Of a stretch of DNA of 64,000 bases, positions 16,622-24,274 are shown in pieces. Below the pieces are notes generated by a model, which made no database searches, was not told the origin of the DNA, and saw only the letters and a program-made list of their open reading frames with translations. The position numbers and the translations under genes are program-made. Every line of letters starts with the position of its first letter. Position 1 is the first letter of the stretch. The stretch spans positions 806,001-870,000 of the forward strand of contig NZ_NFZS01000004.1 in assembly GCF_003264855.1 (NCBI RefSeq). The letters are read 5' to 3'. Source of the stretch: Dyella jiangningensis (GTDB taxonomy: Bacteria; Pseudomonadota; Gammaproteobacteria; Xanthomonadales; Rhodanobacteraceae).

Positions 16622-17446
16622 CTATCCCCTCTGCCGCTTCTCCCACTCCACAAAAATCTTGTGCATCGCCTCCAACCCATCAAACAACGCCGCCGGCCCC
16701 GGCTGCAAAATAATCGGCGACTTGATCTCATGGAGATCGCCATGGCGCACGGCAGGAATCGCATCCCATCCCTCACGCGCCGCCACCTTCTCCGGCCGGA
16801 AGCGCTTGCCGCACCACGACCCCAGGATGATGTCCGGCGCCTGTTTCACCACCTCACCCGGATCGCCAAGGATGCGATGCTTTGCCAGTGATTCGCCCGA
16901 CATCTGTGGAAACACGTCGTCGCCACCGGCAAGCCGAACCAGCTCAGCCACCCAGCGAATGCCGGTGATCAGCGGATCGTCCCACTCCTCGAAATAAACC
17001 TTCGGACGACGGAAGAACGCCGCCGCAGCCGCTTCGATCGCAGCGATATGCCGTTCCGCCCGCTGGGCATAGGCCTCGGCCTTCTCCGCCGCACCGACCA
17101 TCGCACCCAACCTTCGGATGTAGCCAAGAATGCCGTCGACGCTGCGATGGTTGCTGATCCATACCTCCACGCCCGCCTTGATCAGGTCGCGCGCGATATC
17201 GGCCTGGATGTCGGAGAACCCGACCACGAAATCCGGCTGCAGCTTGAGGATCTCATCGATCTTCGCGCTGGTGAAAGCCGACACCTTCGGCTTTTCCTTG
17301 CGCGCCTTCGGCGGCCGCACGGTGAAGCCGGAGATGCCCACGATGCGATCCTGCTCACCGAGCGCATACAGCACTTCGGTGGGTTCTTCGGTCAGGCAGA
17401 CGATGCGTTGCGGGTAACGGTCGATGGTCGGCAAGTCGTCGGTCAC
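16622..17446 (-). CDS. BtuF-like cobalamin/metal solute-binding-fold protein without signal peptide
   Basis: 274 residues of the helical-backbone periplasmic binding family (BtuF/FhuD fold): RIVCLTEEPTEVLYALGEQDRIVGISGF at the N-terminus, DEILKLQPDFVVGFSDIQ, and PDIILGSWCGKRFRPEKV. The GTG start lies 4 nt after the yjbQ stop and leaves no room for a signal peptide, so the protein is probably cytoplasmic or the export signal has been lost. No permease or ATPase gene is adjacent. A cobalamin link is suggested by family and by cob genes at the end of the window, but the ligand is not proven. Confidence 0.75.
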   Translation of the reverse strand: MTDDLPTIDRYPQRIVCLTEEPTEVLYALGEQDRIVGISGFTVRPPKARKEKPKVSAFTSAKIDEILKLQPDFVVGFSDIQADIARDLIKAGVEVWISNHRSVDGILGYIRRLGAMVGAAEKAEAYAQRAERHIAAIEAAAAAFFRRPKVYFEEWDDPLITGIRWVAELVRLAGGDDVFPQMSGESLAKHRILGDPGEVVKQAPDIILGSWCGKRFRPEKVAAREGWDAIPAVRHGDLHEIKSPIILQPGPAALFDGLEAMHKIFVEWEKRQRG

Positions 17447-17450
17447 GCGT

Positions 17451-17888
17451 TCAATGTCCCAGCACGGTCACGACCACCTTGCGCTGGTGCGGATCGAGAC
17501 GGTGTTCCCACAGGTAGATGCCTTGCCAGGTGCCCAGCTGCACCTTGCCCGCATGCACGGGCACCACCAGGCTCACGCCGGTGAGGATGGCGCGCACGTG
17601 GGAGGGCATGTCGTCGGGGCCTTCTTCGTCATGGCGGAAGATGGCGTCGCCATCCGGTACTGCGCGCGTGAACCAGCGTTCCAGGTCGTCGCGCACGGTT
17701 GGGTCGGCGTTCTCGCTGATCAGCAGCGAGCAACTGGTGTGCAGGCTGAAGATGTTGGCGATACCGGTATGCACGCCGCTGGCCGCCACCACGTCACCGA
17801 CCTTGTCGGTGATCTCGGTGAAACCGCGGCCGCGCGTGTGCACGGTGAAGCCATTCTGGGCGACGTGATCGGCGGGCGTGGCACGCAT
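17451..17888 (-). CDS. yjbQ: YjbQ / UPF0047 family protein
   Basis: 145 residues of the secondary thiamine-phosphate synthase family. The C-terminal half carries the typical His-rich signature: SLVVPVHAGKVQLGTWQGIYLWEHR, with HTSCSLLISENADP earlier. E. coli YjbQ can make thiamine phosphate promiscuously; its physiological substrate is uncertain. It is 27 nt downstream of pdxH and 4 nt upstream of the binding-fold gene, so the three probably form one operon. Confidence 0.9.
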   Translation of the reverse strand: MRATPADHVAQNGFTVHTRGRGFTEITDKVGDVVAASGVHTGIANIFSLHTSCSLLISENADPTVRDDLERWFTRAVPDGDAIFRHDEEGPDDMPSHVRAILTGVSLVVPVHAGKVQLGTWQGIYLWEHRLDPHQRKVVVTVLGH

Positions 17889-17915
17889 GCTTCAGTCTCC
17901 GAATGGCAAAGGGCT

Positions 17916-18503
17916 TCAAGGATAGAGCAGGCGGCTGGTCCAGGTCTGGCCGTGCCGGCTCCAGCGCACGCGATCGTGCAGGCGGTATTCCGCGCCGTAC
18001 CAGAACTCCACCATGTCGGGCTCGACCACGTAACCGCCCCAATGCGGCGGGCGCGGCACGTCGTGCCCTTCGAACTCCTTCTCGTAGCGGGCGAAGCGCT
18101 GCTCGAAGGTGTCGCGATCAGGCAAGGTCTGCGATTGCAGCGAGGCCCAGGCGCCGATCTGGCTCGCGCGAGGGCGCGTAGCGAAGTAGGCGTCGGACTC
18201 TTCCTCCTGCAGCTTTCGCGCTGCGCCTTCCACGCGCACCTGCACGCCCTGGCGCAGTTGCTTCCAGTGGAAGCACAAGGCGACCTGGTGGTGCGCATTG
18301 AGTTGCGCGCCCTTGTCGCTTTCGTAATTGGTGTAGAAGCGGAAGCCGCGCTCGTCGGCGCCCTTCAGCAGCACGATGCGCGAACTCACGCGCCCGGCCG
18401 CATCGACCGTGGCCAGGTTCATCGCCGTGGCTTCGGGGTCACCTCCCGCCGCGGCCTCATCCAGCAGTTGCAGGAAAGTGTCAAGGATCTCTTGTTTCAA
18501 CAT
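17916..18503 (-). CDS. pdxH: Pyridoxamine 5'-phosphate oxidase
   Basis: FMN-dependent oxidation of PNP or PMP to the cofactor PLP. The 195 residues show AMNLATVDAAGRVSSRIVLLKG, FRFYTNYESDKGAQL (FMN binding), WASLQSQ and the C-terminal signature VEFWYGAEYRLHDRVRW...RLLYP. The usual RL-P ending is kept with Leu-Tyr in place of the common Ala. It heads a likely pdxH-yjbQ-binding-protein operon and is divergent from the kinase gene. Confidence 0.95.
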   Translation of the reverse strand: MLKQEILDTFLQLLDEAAAGGDPEATAMNLATVDAAGRVSSRIVLLKGADERGFRFYTNYESDKGAQLNAHHQVALCFHWKQLRQGVQVRVEGAARKLQEEESDAYFATRPRASQIGAWASLQSQTLPDRDTFEQRFARYEKEFEGHDVPRPPHWGGYVVEPDMVEFWYGAEYRLHDRVRWSRHGQTWTSRLLYP

Positions 18504-18543
18504 GGGGTCTTGAATCGTGGCCGCCGCGCGCCATCATGGCGAA

Positions 18544-19374
18544 ATGTCTCCAGATGCTAGCACGCAGAATTCGACCCTGGCCGGGCACCTGCTCGACCAG
18601 TTTGCCGGTCGCATCGCCCGCTCCCGCCGCCCCTACCTGCTGGGCCTCTCCGGCCTGCAGGGCAGCGGCAAAAGCACGCTCGCCAGGGAAATGAAGGCGC
18701 AGGCCGAGGCCCGCGGTTGGCCCACCGAGGTGCTCTCGCTGGACGATTTCTACTATTCACGCAGCGAACGCGAGGTGTTGGCCCACCAGGTCCATCCCCT
18801 GCTGCGGACCCGCGGCGTGCCTGGCACGCACGAGATCGAGCTGTTGCTGTCGGTGCTGGCCGCCCTGCCCCAGGCCTCGGACAAGCTGCCGGTGAGTCAT
18901 CCGCGCTTCGACAAGGGCCGGGACACGCGCATGCCGCCGTCGAAGTGGCCGAACGTGACACGGCCGCCGAAGCTGGTGATCCTGGAAGGCTGGGCGATCG
19001 GCCTGCGCCCGCAGACCCTCGCCGCGCTGGATGAGCCCGTCAACGCGCTGGAGCGCAATGAAGATCCCGAGGGCGTGTGGCGTCACTGGGTGAACAAGCA
19101 GTTGCGCGCCTATCAACCGTTGTGGCGCAAGCTCGATGTCCTGATCGTGCTGCAGGCGCCGAACTGGGAAATCGTGCGCAAATGGCGCAGCGAGCAAGAG
19201 GAGGAACTCCTCGCCCGCCACGCACCGCTGGCCATGGATGCCGAAACCATGGTGCGCTTCCTCGCGCACTTCGAGCGACTGAGCCGGCACGCGCTGGCCA
19301 CGTTGCCGGACCTCGCCGATACCACGGTCGAGTACGACGACAACCGTCACGTCATCGCACTCAACCACAGCTGA
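18544..19374 (+). CDS. P-loop kinase of the glycerate kinase-like (GLYK/Tda10) family
   Basis: 276 residues. Walker A is GLQGSGKST (Lys43), preceded by a hydrophobic strand YLLGLS. LSLDDFYYSRSEREVL is the acidic substrate-binding segment of the phosphoribulokinase/GLYK group; FDKGRDTRMPPSKWP and VILEGWAIGLRP follow. Plant GLYK phosphorylates D-glycerate at C3, but bacterial members are mostly uncharacterised, so the substrate is open. The in-frame GTG at 18517 is possible but would be only 13 nt from the divergent pdxH start. Its stop TGA abuts the convergent ybjQ stop in TGATCA. Confidence 0.8.
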   Translation: MSPDASTQNSTLAGHLLDQFAGRIARSRRPYLLGLSGLQGSGKSTLAREMKAQAEARGWPTEVLSLDDFYYSRSEREVLAHQVHPLLRTRGVPGTHEIELLLSVLAALPQASDKLPVSHPRFDKGRDTRMPPSKWPNVTRPPKLVILEGWAIGLRPQTLAALDEPVNALERNEDPEGVWRHWVNKQLRAYQPLWRKLDVLIVLQAPNWEIVRKWRSEQEEELLARHAPLAMDAETMVRFLAHFERLSRHALATLPDLADTTVEYDDNRHVIALNHS

Positions 19375-19719
19375 TCAGGTCAGCGGCTCGACCTGCACGG
19401 CCGTGCCATAGGCAAGTACTTCGGTGACGCCTTCGGCGACGTCGTTCGCGTCATAACGCATCGCGATCACCGCATTGGCCCCGCGCTCGGCGGCATGGCG
19501 CATCATCAGTTCGAAGGCTTCTTCGCGGGCTTTTTCGCACAGCTCGGTGTAGATCGAGATATTGCCGCCCACCAGCGTCTGCAGCGCCGCGCCGAGATTG
19601 CCGATGACACTGCGTGAACGCACCGTGATGCCGCGCACGATGCCCATCGGGCGGACGATGCGATAGCCGGGAAGCTCGTTGCTGGTGCTGACCATGTGAA
19701 GCGGGATATTGGCAGGCAT
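19375..19719 (-). CDS. ybjQ: YbjQ / UPF0145 family protein
   Basis: 114 residues of the heavy-metal-binding-like UPF0145 family: VSTSNELPGYRIVRPMGIVRGITVRS, EAFELMMRHAAERGANAVIAMRYDAN and LAYGTAVQVEP are diagnostic. These small proteins form pentamers; their role is unknown. A GGAGGAA ribosome binding site precedes the ATG. No co-transcribed partner is evident. Confidence 0.9.
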   Translation of the reverse strand: MPANIPLHMVSTSNELPGYRIVRPMGIVRGITVRSRSVIGNLGAALQTLVGGNISIYTELCEKAREEAFELMMRHAAERGANAVIAMRYDANDVAEGVTEVLAYGTAVQVEPLT

Positions 19720-19791
19720 GGATGTTCCTCCGTGGACAGGATCACTGGCCGCATGGTCATCCCGCCCGGCCTCCGCTTCCAGTGCCGTTGC

Positions 19792-20655
19792 TCACTGTCC
19801 GCCCAGCAGCGCGGCATAACCCTGCCGCGCATCCGGCCATTGCGGCGCGAAACCGCTGGCACGCAAGCGCGCATTGCTCAGGCGCTTGCTGCCCACGCCG
19901 GCCGGCGCCGGGCCATCGCTCGGCCGCGGCGCGCCGACCAGCGTGGCGAGATGGTCGTACAGCACACCCAGCGGCAGCGGCGTGTCGTCCACACCGAGGT
20001 AGAGCGATTGCGGATTGTCGATGGCGAGCAGATGCGCCATCGCGCCGGCCGCATCATCGACGTGGATGCGGTTTGCCCAATGCAGCTGCTGCCGTGGCAC
20101 ACCCACGGTGCCCGCACGCAGGCGCTCGATCAGTTGCAAGCGACCGGGGCCATAGAGCCCTGCCAGGCGCAACACCACGGAGGCAATGGGTTGAGCCATT
20201 AGCCAACGTTCCGCTTCCAGCAATACTTCGCCATTGAATCCCGGTGGATCGGCGGGCGTTTCTTCGTCCACCCACGCCTCGCCATGCTCGCCGTACACCG
20301 CGGTGGAAGACACCAGCAGCACGCGTCGCAGGGCGCGGCCATCGAGCGCATCGAGCAGATGTCGCAGGCCATCCACGAACAAGGCGCGATAGATCCGCGC
20401 ATCCCGCGCGCCGGGCGCCGGCAGATAGACGAGTTGTTCGATGCCGTCGGGCAGGTCGCGCAGCGTCTCCGGCCGCGTGAGGTCGCCCTGCAGCCACTGG
20501 ATGCCGTCGGCGTCGTCGCCTGCACTGCGCCGCAGCGCCCAGACTTCATCGCCCCTCGCCAAGAGGCGATGGGCCATGCGCTTCCCGACGTCGCCGCAGC
20601 CGGCAAGCAGCACCCGGGCGCTCACGCCGCCCATCCCATGCTGCAGCGCAGCCAT
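19792..20655 (-). CDS. NAD(P)-dependent epimerase/SDR family protein (YeeZ-like)
   Basis: 287 residues with an atypical SDR Rossmann fold: VLLAGCGDVGKRMAHRLLARG is the dinucleotide-binding turn, VLLVSSTAVYGEHGE carries the Ser and Tyr of the catalytic region, and SVVLRLAGLYGPGR and IHVDDAAGAM are the downstream extended-SDR motifs. Substrate unknown. The start is uncertain: the ATG at 20655 is only 28 nt from the divergent aroK start, and an ATG at 20634 or GTG at 20625 would leave more promoter room. Confidence 0.85.
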   Translation of the reverse strand: MAALQHGMGGVSARVLLAGCGDVGKRMAHRLLARGDEVWALRRSAGDDADGIQWLQGDLTRPETLRDLPDGIEQLVYLPAPGARDARIYRALFVDGLRHLLDALDGRALRRVLLVSSTAVYGEHGEAWVDEETPADPPGFNGEVLLEAERWLMAQPIASVVLRLAGLYGPGRLQLIERLRAGTVGVPRQQLHWANRIHVDDAAGAMAHLLAIDNPQSLYLGVDDTPLPLGVLYDHLATLVGAPRPSDGPAPAGVGSKRLSNARLRASGFAPQWPDARQGYAALLGGQ

Positions 20656-20683
20656 GCGCTTTCGCGCCTGTTAGCATTCACCC

Positions 20684-21223
20684 ATGAATCCATCGTGCAA
20701 CCTGTTCATCGTCGGCCCGACCGGCGCCGGCAAGACGTCCATCGGACGTCGGCTGGCCGAGCATTATGGGCTGAACTTCCTCGATCTCGACCAGGAGATC
20801 GAGCGGCAGTGCGGTGTGCCGGTCAGTGCGGTGTTCGAGATCGAAGGCGAAGCCGGCTTCCGCCGCCGCGAGAGCGCGTTGCTTGACGAGTGCAGCCATC
20901 AACGCGGCGTGCTCGTGGCCACCGGCGCCGGCGCGGTACTCGATCCGGCCAATCGCCGGATGCTGGTCGAGCGCGGCTTCGTGCTGTGGCTGCAGGCCAC
21001 GCTGGAACAGCAGCTCGAACGACTTGCGCATGACAAGCAGCGCCCGCTGCTGGCCAGCGGCGATCGCGCCGAGCGGCTCAGCGCCATGGCGCAGGCGCGC
21101 ACGCCGCTCTACCAGGAAATCGCCGATCTGGTGATTCCGGGTGAACACGAACACGTCCACGCTGCCAGCGCGCGCAGCATCCTCCTGATCGACCAACACT
21201 GGAAGCGCCAACAGGCCGCATGA
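20684..21223 (+). CDS. aroK: Shikimate kinase
   Basis: 179 residues. Phosphorylates shikimate at C3 in aromatic amino acid synthesis. P-loop [16 protein letters not shown], shikimate-binding [22 protein letters not shown] and [16 protein letters not shown], and the lid Arg in KQRPLLASG. It overlaps aroB by 4 nt (ATGA), the standard aroK-aroB arrangement. Confidence 0.96.
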   Translation: MNPSCNLFIVGPTGAGKTSIGRRLAEHYGLNFLDLDQEIERQCGVPVSAVFEIEGEAGFRRRESALLDECSHQRGVLVATGAGAVLDPANRRMLVERGFVLWLQATLEQQLERLAHDKQRPLLASGDRAERLSAMAQARTPLYQEIADLVIPGEHEHVHAASARSILLIDQHWKRQQAA

Positions 21224-22320
21224 GCACACTCGCCTCCTCCGTTCGCATCATCGATGTCGCGCTCGGCGCGCGCAGCTATCCGGTATGGATCGGCCCCGGC
21301 CTGCTCGCCGACACGGCGCGCTGGCGCGCCATGCTGCGCGGGCGCCACGCGCTGGTGATCAGCAATACAACGGTGGCGCCGCTCTATCTCGATCGCGTGG
21401 CCGAAGGGTTGGACGGGCTGCACTGGTCGCCTTTCCTGATCGACGACGGCGAAGCACACAAGACCTTCGCCAACGTGGGACGTGCGCTGGAAGCGCTGGC
21501 CCAGCTCGGCGCGACGCGCGACGCCTGCGTGGTGGCGCTCGGCGGTGGCGTGGTCGGCGACCTCGCCGGCTTCAGCGCTGCGTGCTGGATGCGCGGCATC
21601 GATTTCATCCAGATGCCGACCACCCTGCTGTCGATGGTCGATTCTTCGGTGGGCGGCAAGACCGGCGTGAACCTGCCCGCCGGCAAGAACCTTGTCGGCG
21701 CGTTCCACCAACCGCGCGCCGTCGTGGCCGACATCGACACGCTCGCCACGCTGCCCGATCGCGAATACCGCGCGGGGCTAGCCGAAGTGGTGAAAGGCGC
21801 GGCCATCGGCGATGCGGCGTTCTTCGCGTGGCTGGAACAGCACGCGGAGGCGCTGAACGCGCGCGAGACCGCGCCCTTGATCGAAGCCATCGCACGCAAG
21901 GTGCACTACAAGGCGGGCGTGGTGGCGCGCGACGAAACCGAGCAAGGCGAACGCGCCCTGCTCAATCTCGGCCACACGTTCGGCCATGCGCTGGAAACCG
22001 CCGGCAAGTACACCGCGCTGCTGCACGGCGAAGGCGTCGCTGTCGGCATGCTGCTCGCCGCGAAGCTGTCCGAGCGCCTGGGTATGAGCGAAGTCGGCGA
22101 CACGGCGCGCCTGCATCGCCTGCTGGAAACGCTGGGCCTGCCTACAGCGATTCCTCGAGGCATGGACCCGGAGCAACTGCTCGCCCTGATGCGACTGGAC
22201 AAGAAGAACCTGGCCGGCACGCTGCGATTGATCCTGTGGCGAGGCGTGGGCAGCGCGGAGATCGTCAGCGGCGTGAGCGAGACCGATGTCATGGCTGTAT
22301 TGGAAGCGGCCACGCACTGA
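21220..22320 (+). CDS. aroB: 3-dehydroquinate synthase
   Basis: 366 residues. NAD- and metal-dependent cyclisation of [26 protein letters not shown] (NAD loop), [32 protein letters not shown] and the metal-ligand [12 protein letters not shown] are all present. Translationally coupled to aroK. damX or an AAA gene, common downstream elsewhere, is absent; a REP-rich spacer follows. Confidence 0.97.
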   Translation: MSTLASSVRIIDVALGARSYPVWIGPGLLADTARWRAMLRGRHALVISNTTVAPLYLDRVAEGLDGLHWSPFLIDDGEAHKTFANVGRALEALAQLGATRDACVVALGGGVVGDLAGFSAACWMRGIDFIQMPTTLLSMVDSSVGGKTGVNLPAGKNLVGAFHQPRAVVADIDTLATLPDREYRAGLAEVVKGAAIGDAAFFAWLEQHAEALNARETAPLIEAIARKVHYKAGVVARDETEQGERALLNLGHTFGHALETAGKYTALLHGEGVAVGMLLAAKLSERLGMSEVGDTARLHRLLETLGLPTAIPRGMDPEQLLALMRLDKKNLAGTLRLILWRGVGSAEIVSGVSETDVMAVLEAATH

Positions 22321-22340
22321 TCGCCGCTACCCTCCCTTTT

Positions 22341-22421
22341 GTAGGAGCGCACCCTGTGCGCGACCGCAGCGCTTCATCGTTTCCGCTCCGTAGGCCTATC
22401 GCGCACTGGGTGCGCTCCTAC
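22341..22421. repeat. REP pair (BIME)
   Basis: GTAGGAGCGCACCCTGTGCG at the left and its inverse GCGCACTGGGTGCGCTCCTA at the right, with a 35-nt spacer that itself contains CCGTAGGC. Confidence 0.85.
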
Positions 22422-22487
22422 AGAAGAGACAAAAAGCCAGGCAAACAGTCGTGTGGCGGCCTCAGACGCGCACGCTGCGCCCCAGCT

Positions 22488-22568
22488 GTAGGAGCGCACC
22501 CAGTGCGCGACCGCAGCGGCCCATCGTTTCGGCTCCGTAGGCTCGTCGCGCACAGGGTGCGCCCCCAC
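22488..22568. repeat. REP pair (BIME)
   Basis: GTAGGAGCGCACCCAGTGCG at the left and CGCGCACAGGGTGCGCCCCC at the right. The spacer is nearly identical to that of the neighbouring pair (CATCGTTTC.GCTCCGTAGGC), so the two BIMEs look like a tandem duplication that later diverged. Confidence 0.85.
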
Positions 22569-22682
22569 ACAGAACAACCTGCGAATGGAACGCGGCGCAT
22601 CGCCGCGCTCGCTCCTTCGCGCCAAGCCTTCTAGAATGCGGCTTCCAAGGCCATTCGCCATCCCTGCTCCGAATCGACCTCC

Positions 22683-22943
22683 ATGCGCCTCTACCTGCAA
22701 GCCATGCCCGCCACCACCGAGGCGCCGCGCTATGTCCAGATCGCGCTGGAACAGGACCTGCTGGGCGGGTGGACGCTCTATCGCGAGACGGGCGTGCAAG
22801 GCGGCAAGGCCACGCTCAAGCGTGAGCAGTTCCTCGAACGCGACGATGCGCTCGCCGCGTTCCAGAAGGCACGCGACGCGCAGATCAAGCGCGGCTTCCG
22901 CGTGATGTTCAGCCAGGGCCTGGACGGCCCCTATGGATCCTGA
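22683..22943 (+). CDS. Small WGR-domain protein
   Basis: 86 residues that are essentially one WGR domain: [34 protein letters not shown], then helical [22 protein letters not shown] domains occur in PARPs and MolR-type proteins and bind nucleic acid ends; stand-alone bacterial versions are uncharacterised. The stop codon is 1 nt before the hemE start used here, so the two genes are probably co-translated. Confidence 0.85.
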   Translation: MRLYLQAMPATTEAPRYVQIALEQDLLGGWTLYRETGVQGGKATLKREQFLERDDALAAFQKARDAQIKRGFRVMFSQGLDGPYGS

Positions 22944-22944
22944 G

Positions 22945-24012
22945 ATGAGTGACATCCTGAAGAACGACCGCTTCCTGCGCGCCCTGCGCCGCGAGGCTAC
23001 CGACACCACGCCCGTGTGGGTGATGCGCCAGGCCGGCCGTTACCTGCCGGAGTATCGCGCCACCCGCGCACGCGCCGGCAATTTCATGGGCCTGGCGCAA
23101 AACCCGGAGATGGCCTGCGAGGTAACGCTGCAGCCCCTCGATCGGTTCGAGCTGGACGCGGCCATCCTGTTTTCAGACATCCTCACCATCCCCGATGCGA
23201 TGGGCCTGGGCCTGAGCTTCGCCCAGGGCGAAGGCCCGCAGTTCGCGCATCCGGTGCGCACCAAGGCCGACATCGAGCGCCTCGGCGTGCCGGACATGGA
23301 GAGCGAGCTGCGCTACGTGATGGACGCGGTGCGCCTGATCCGTCGCGAGCTGCATGGTCGCGTGCCGCTGATCGGCTTCTCCGGCAGTCCGTGGACGCTG
23401 GCCTGTTACATGGTGGAAGGCCAGGGTTCGCGCGATTTCGCGCGCCTCAAGGCCATGTGCTGGAGCGAGCCTTCCCTCGCCAACCAGTTGCTGGACACGC
23501 TGGCCCGTTCCGTATCGGCCTACCTGATCGCCCAGGCCGCCGCCGGCGCGCAGGCGCTGATGGTGTTCGACACCTGGGGTGGCCTGCTCGGCCCCGCGCC
23601 GTTCCGCGAGTTCTCGCTGCGTTACATGGCCCAGGTGGTCGATGCGCTGAAGGCGGATGCCGCCAGCCGCGACCTGCCAGTGATCCTGTTCTCCAAGGGC
23701 GCCGGGCGGCATCTGGCCGCCATGGCCGACACCGGCTGTGCGGGCCTGGGCGTGGACTGGACCATCGACCTGGCCGACGCGCGCGGGGCCGTGAAAGACC
23801 GCGTGGCGCTGCAGGGCAACCTGGACCCCGCCATCCTGCTGGCCACTCCCGAGGTGATCCGCCGCGAGGTGCGCCGCGTGCTGGACAGCTACGGCAATCA
23901 CCCCGGCCACGTGTTCAACCTGGGCCACGGCATCACGCCGGAAGTCGACCCGGAACACGTGAAGGTGCTGGTGGACGAGGTGCACGCCTACGGGCGCCAG
24001 CTGCGCGGCTGA
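22945..24012 (+). CDS. hemE: Uroporphyrinogen decarboxylase
   Basis: 355 residues. Removes four carboxyl groups from uroporphyrinogen III in haem synthesis. The UROD signatures [16 protein letters not shown] and [16 protein letters not shown] are complete, as is [13 protein letters not shown] near the end. An ATG at 22933 would overlap the WGR gene and adds four residues; I use 22945, which gives the usual [14 protein letters not shown]. Confidence 0.96.
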   Translation: MSDILKNDRFLRALRREATDTTPVWVMRQAGRYLPEYRATRARAGNFMGLAQNPEMACEVTLQPLDRFELDAAILFSDILTIPDAMGLGLSFAQGEGPQFAHPVRTKADIERLGVPDMESELRYVMDAVRLIRRELHGRVPLIGFSGSPWTLACYMVEGQGSRDFARLKAMCWSEPSLANQLLDTLARSVSAYLIAQAAAGAQALMVFDTWGGLLGPAPFREFSLRYMAQVVDALKADAASRDLPVILFSKGAGRHLAAMADTGCAGLGVDWTIDLADARGAVKDRVALQGNLDPAILLATPEVIRREVRRVLDSYGNHPGHVFNLGHGITPEVDPEHVKVLVDEVHAYGRQLRG

Positions 24013-24023
24013 GCGTCGCTGTA

Positions 24024-24061
24024 CTCCCTCTCCCCTCTGGGGAAAGGGTTGGGGTGAGGGG
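24024..24061 (+). repeat. CCCTCTCCCC-type intergenic repeat, direct unit
   Basis: CCCTCTCCCCTCTGGGGAAA then GGGTTGGGGTGAGGGG, just after hemE. It pairs with an inverse unit 70 nt downstream. Confidence 0.8.
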
Positions 24062-24130
24062 CGGGTGCTCGCGAGAGACCTGCCTAAGCCAAAGATCGCC
24101 CCCATATCCCGATGAGAACCGTGGCAAGCC

Positions 24131-24172
24131 CCGCCCCCTCATCCCAACCTTCTCCCCGCAGGGGAGAAGGAG
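24131..24172 (-). repeat. CCCTCTCCCC-type intergenic repeat, inverse unit
   Basis: CCCCCTCATCCCAACCTTCT then CCCCGCAGGGGAGAAGG. With the unit at 24024-24061 it forms an inverted pair upstream of valS, the same arrangement as the pair inserted inside valS. Confidence 0.8.
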
Positions 24173-24274
24173 CCAAGAGCGGCGCTTTTGGCACCCCGCC
24201 TCCCCCGCCCGTACAATCGACCCTTTCACGCCCATCCTCACGCGCCAGCCCCGGCGCGCAACCGCGAGCCCCTG

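Larger units (their letters stand above)
22321..22682. other. Intergenic region filled by two REP pairs
   Basis: 362 nt between aroB and the WGR gene. About half is two BIMEs (22341-22421 and 22488-22568). I see no gene. The last ~110 nt must hold any promoter for WGR-hemE. Confidence 0.7.
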
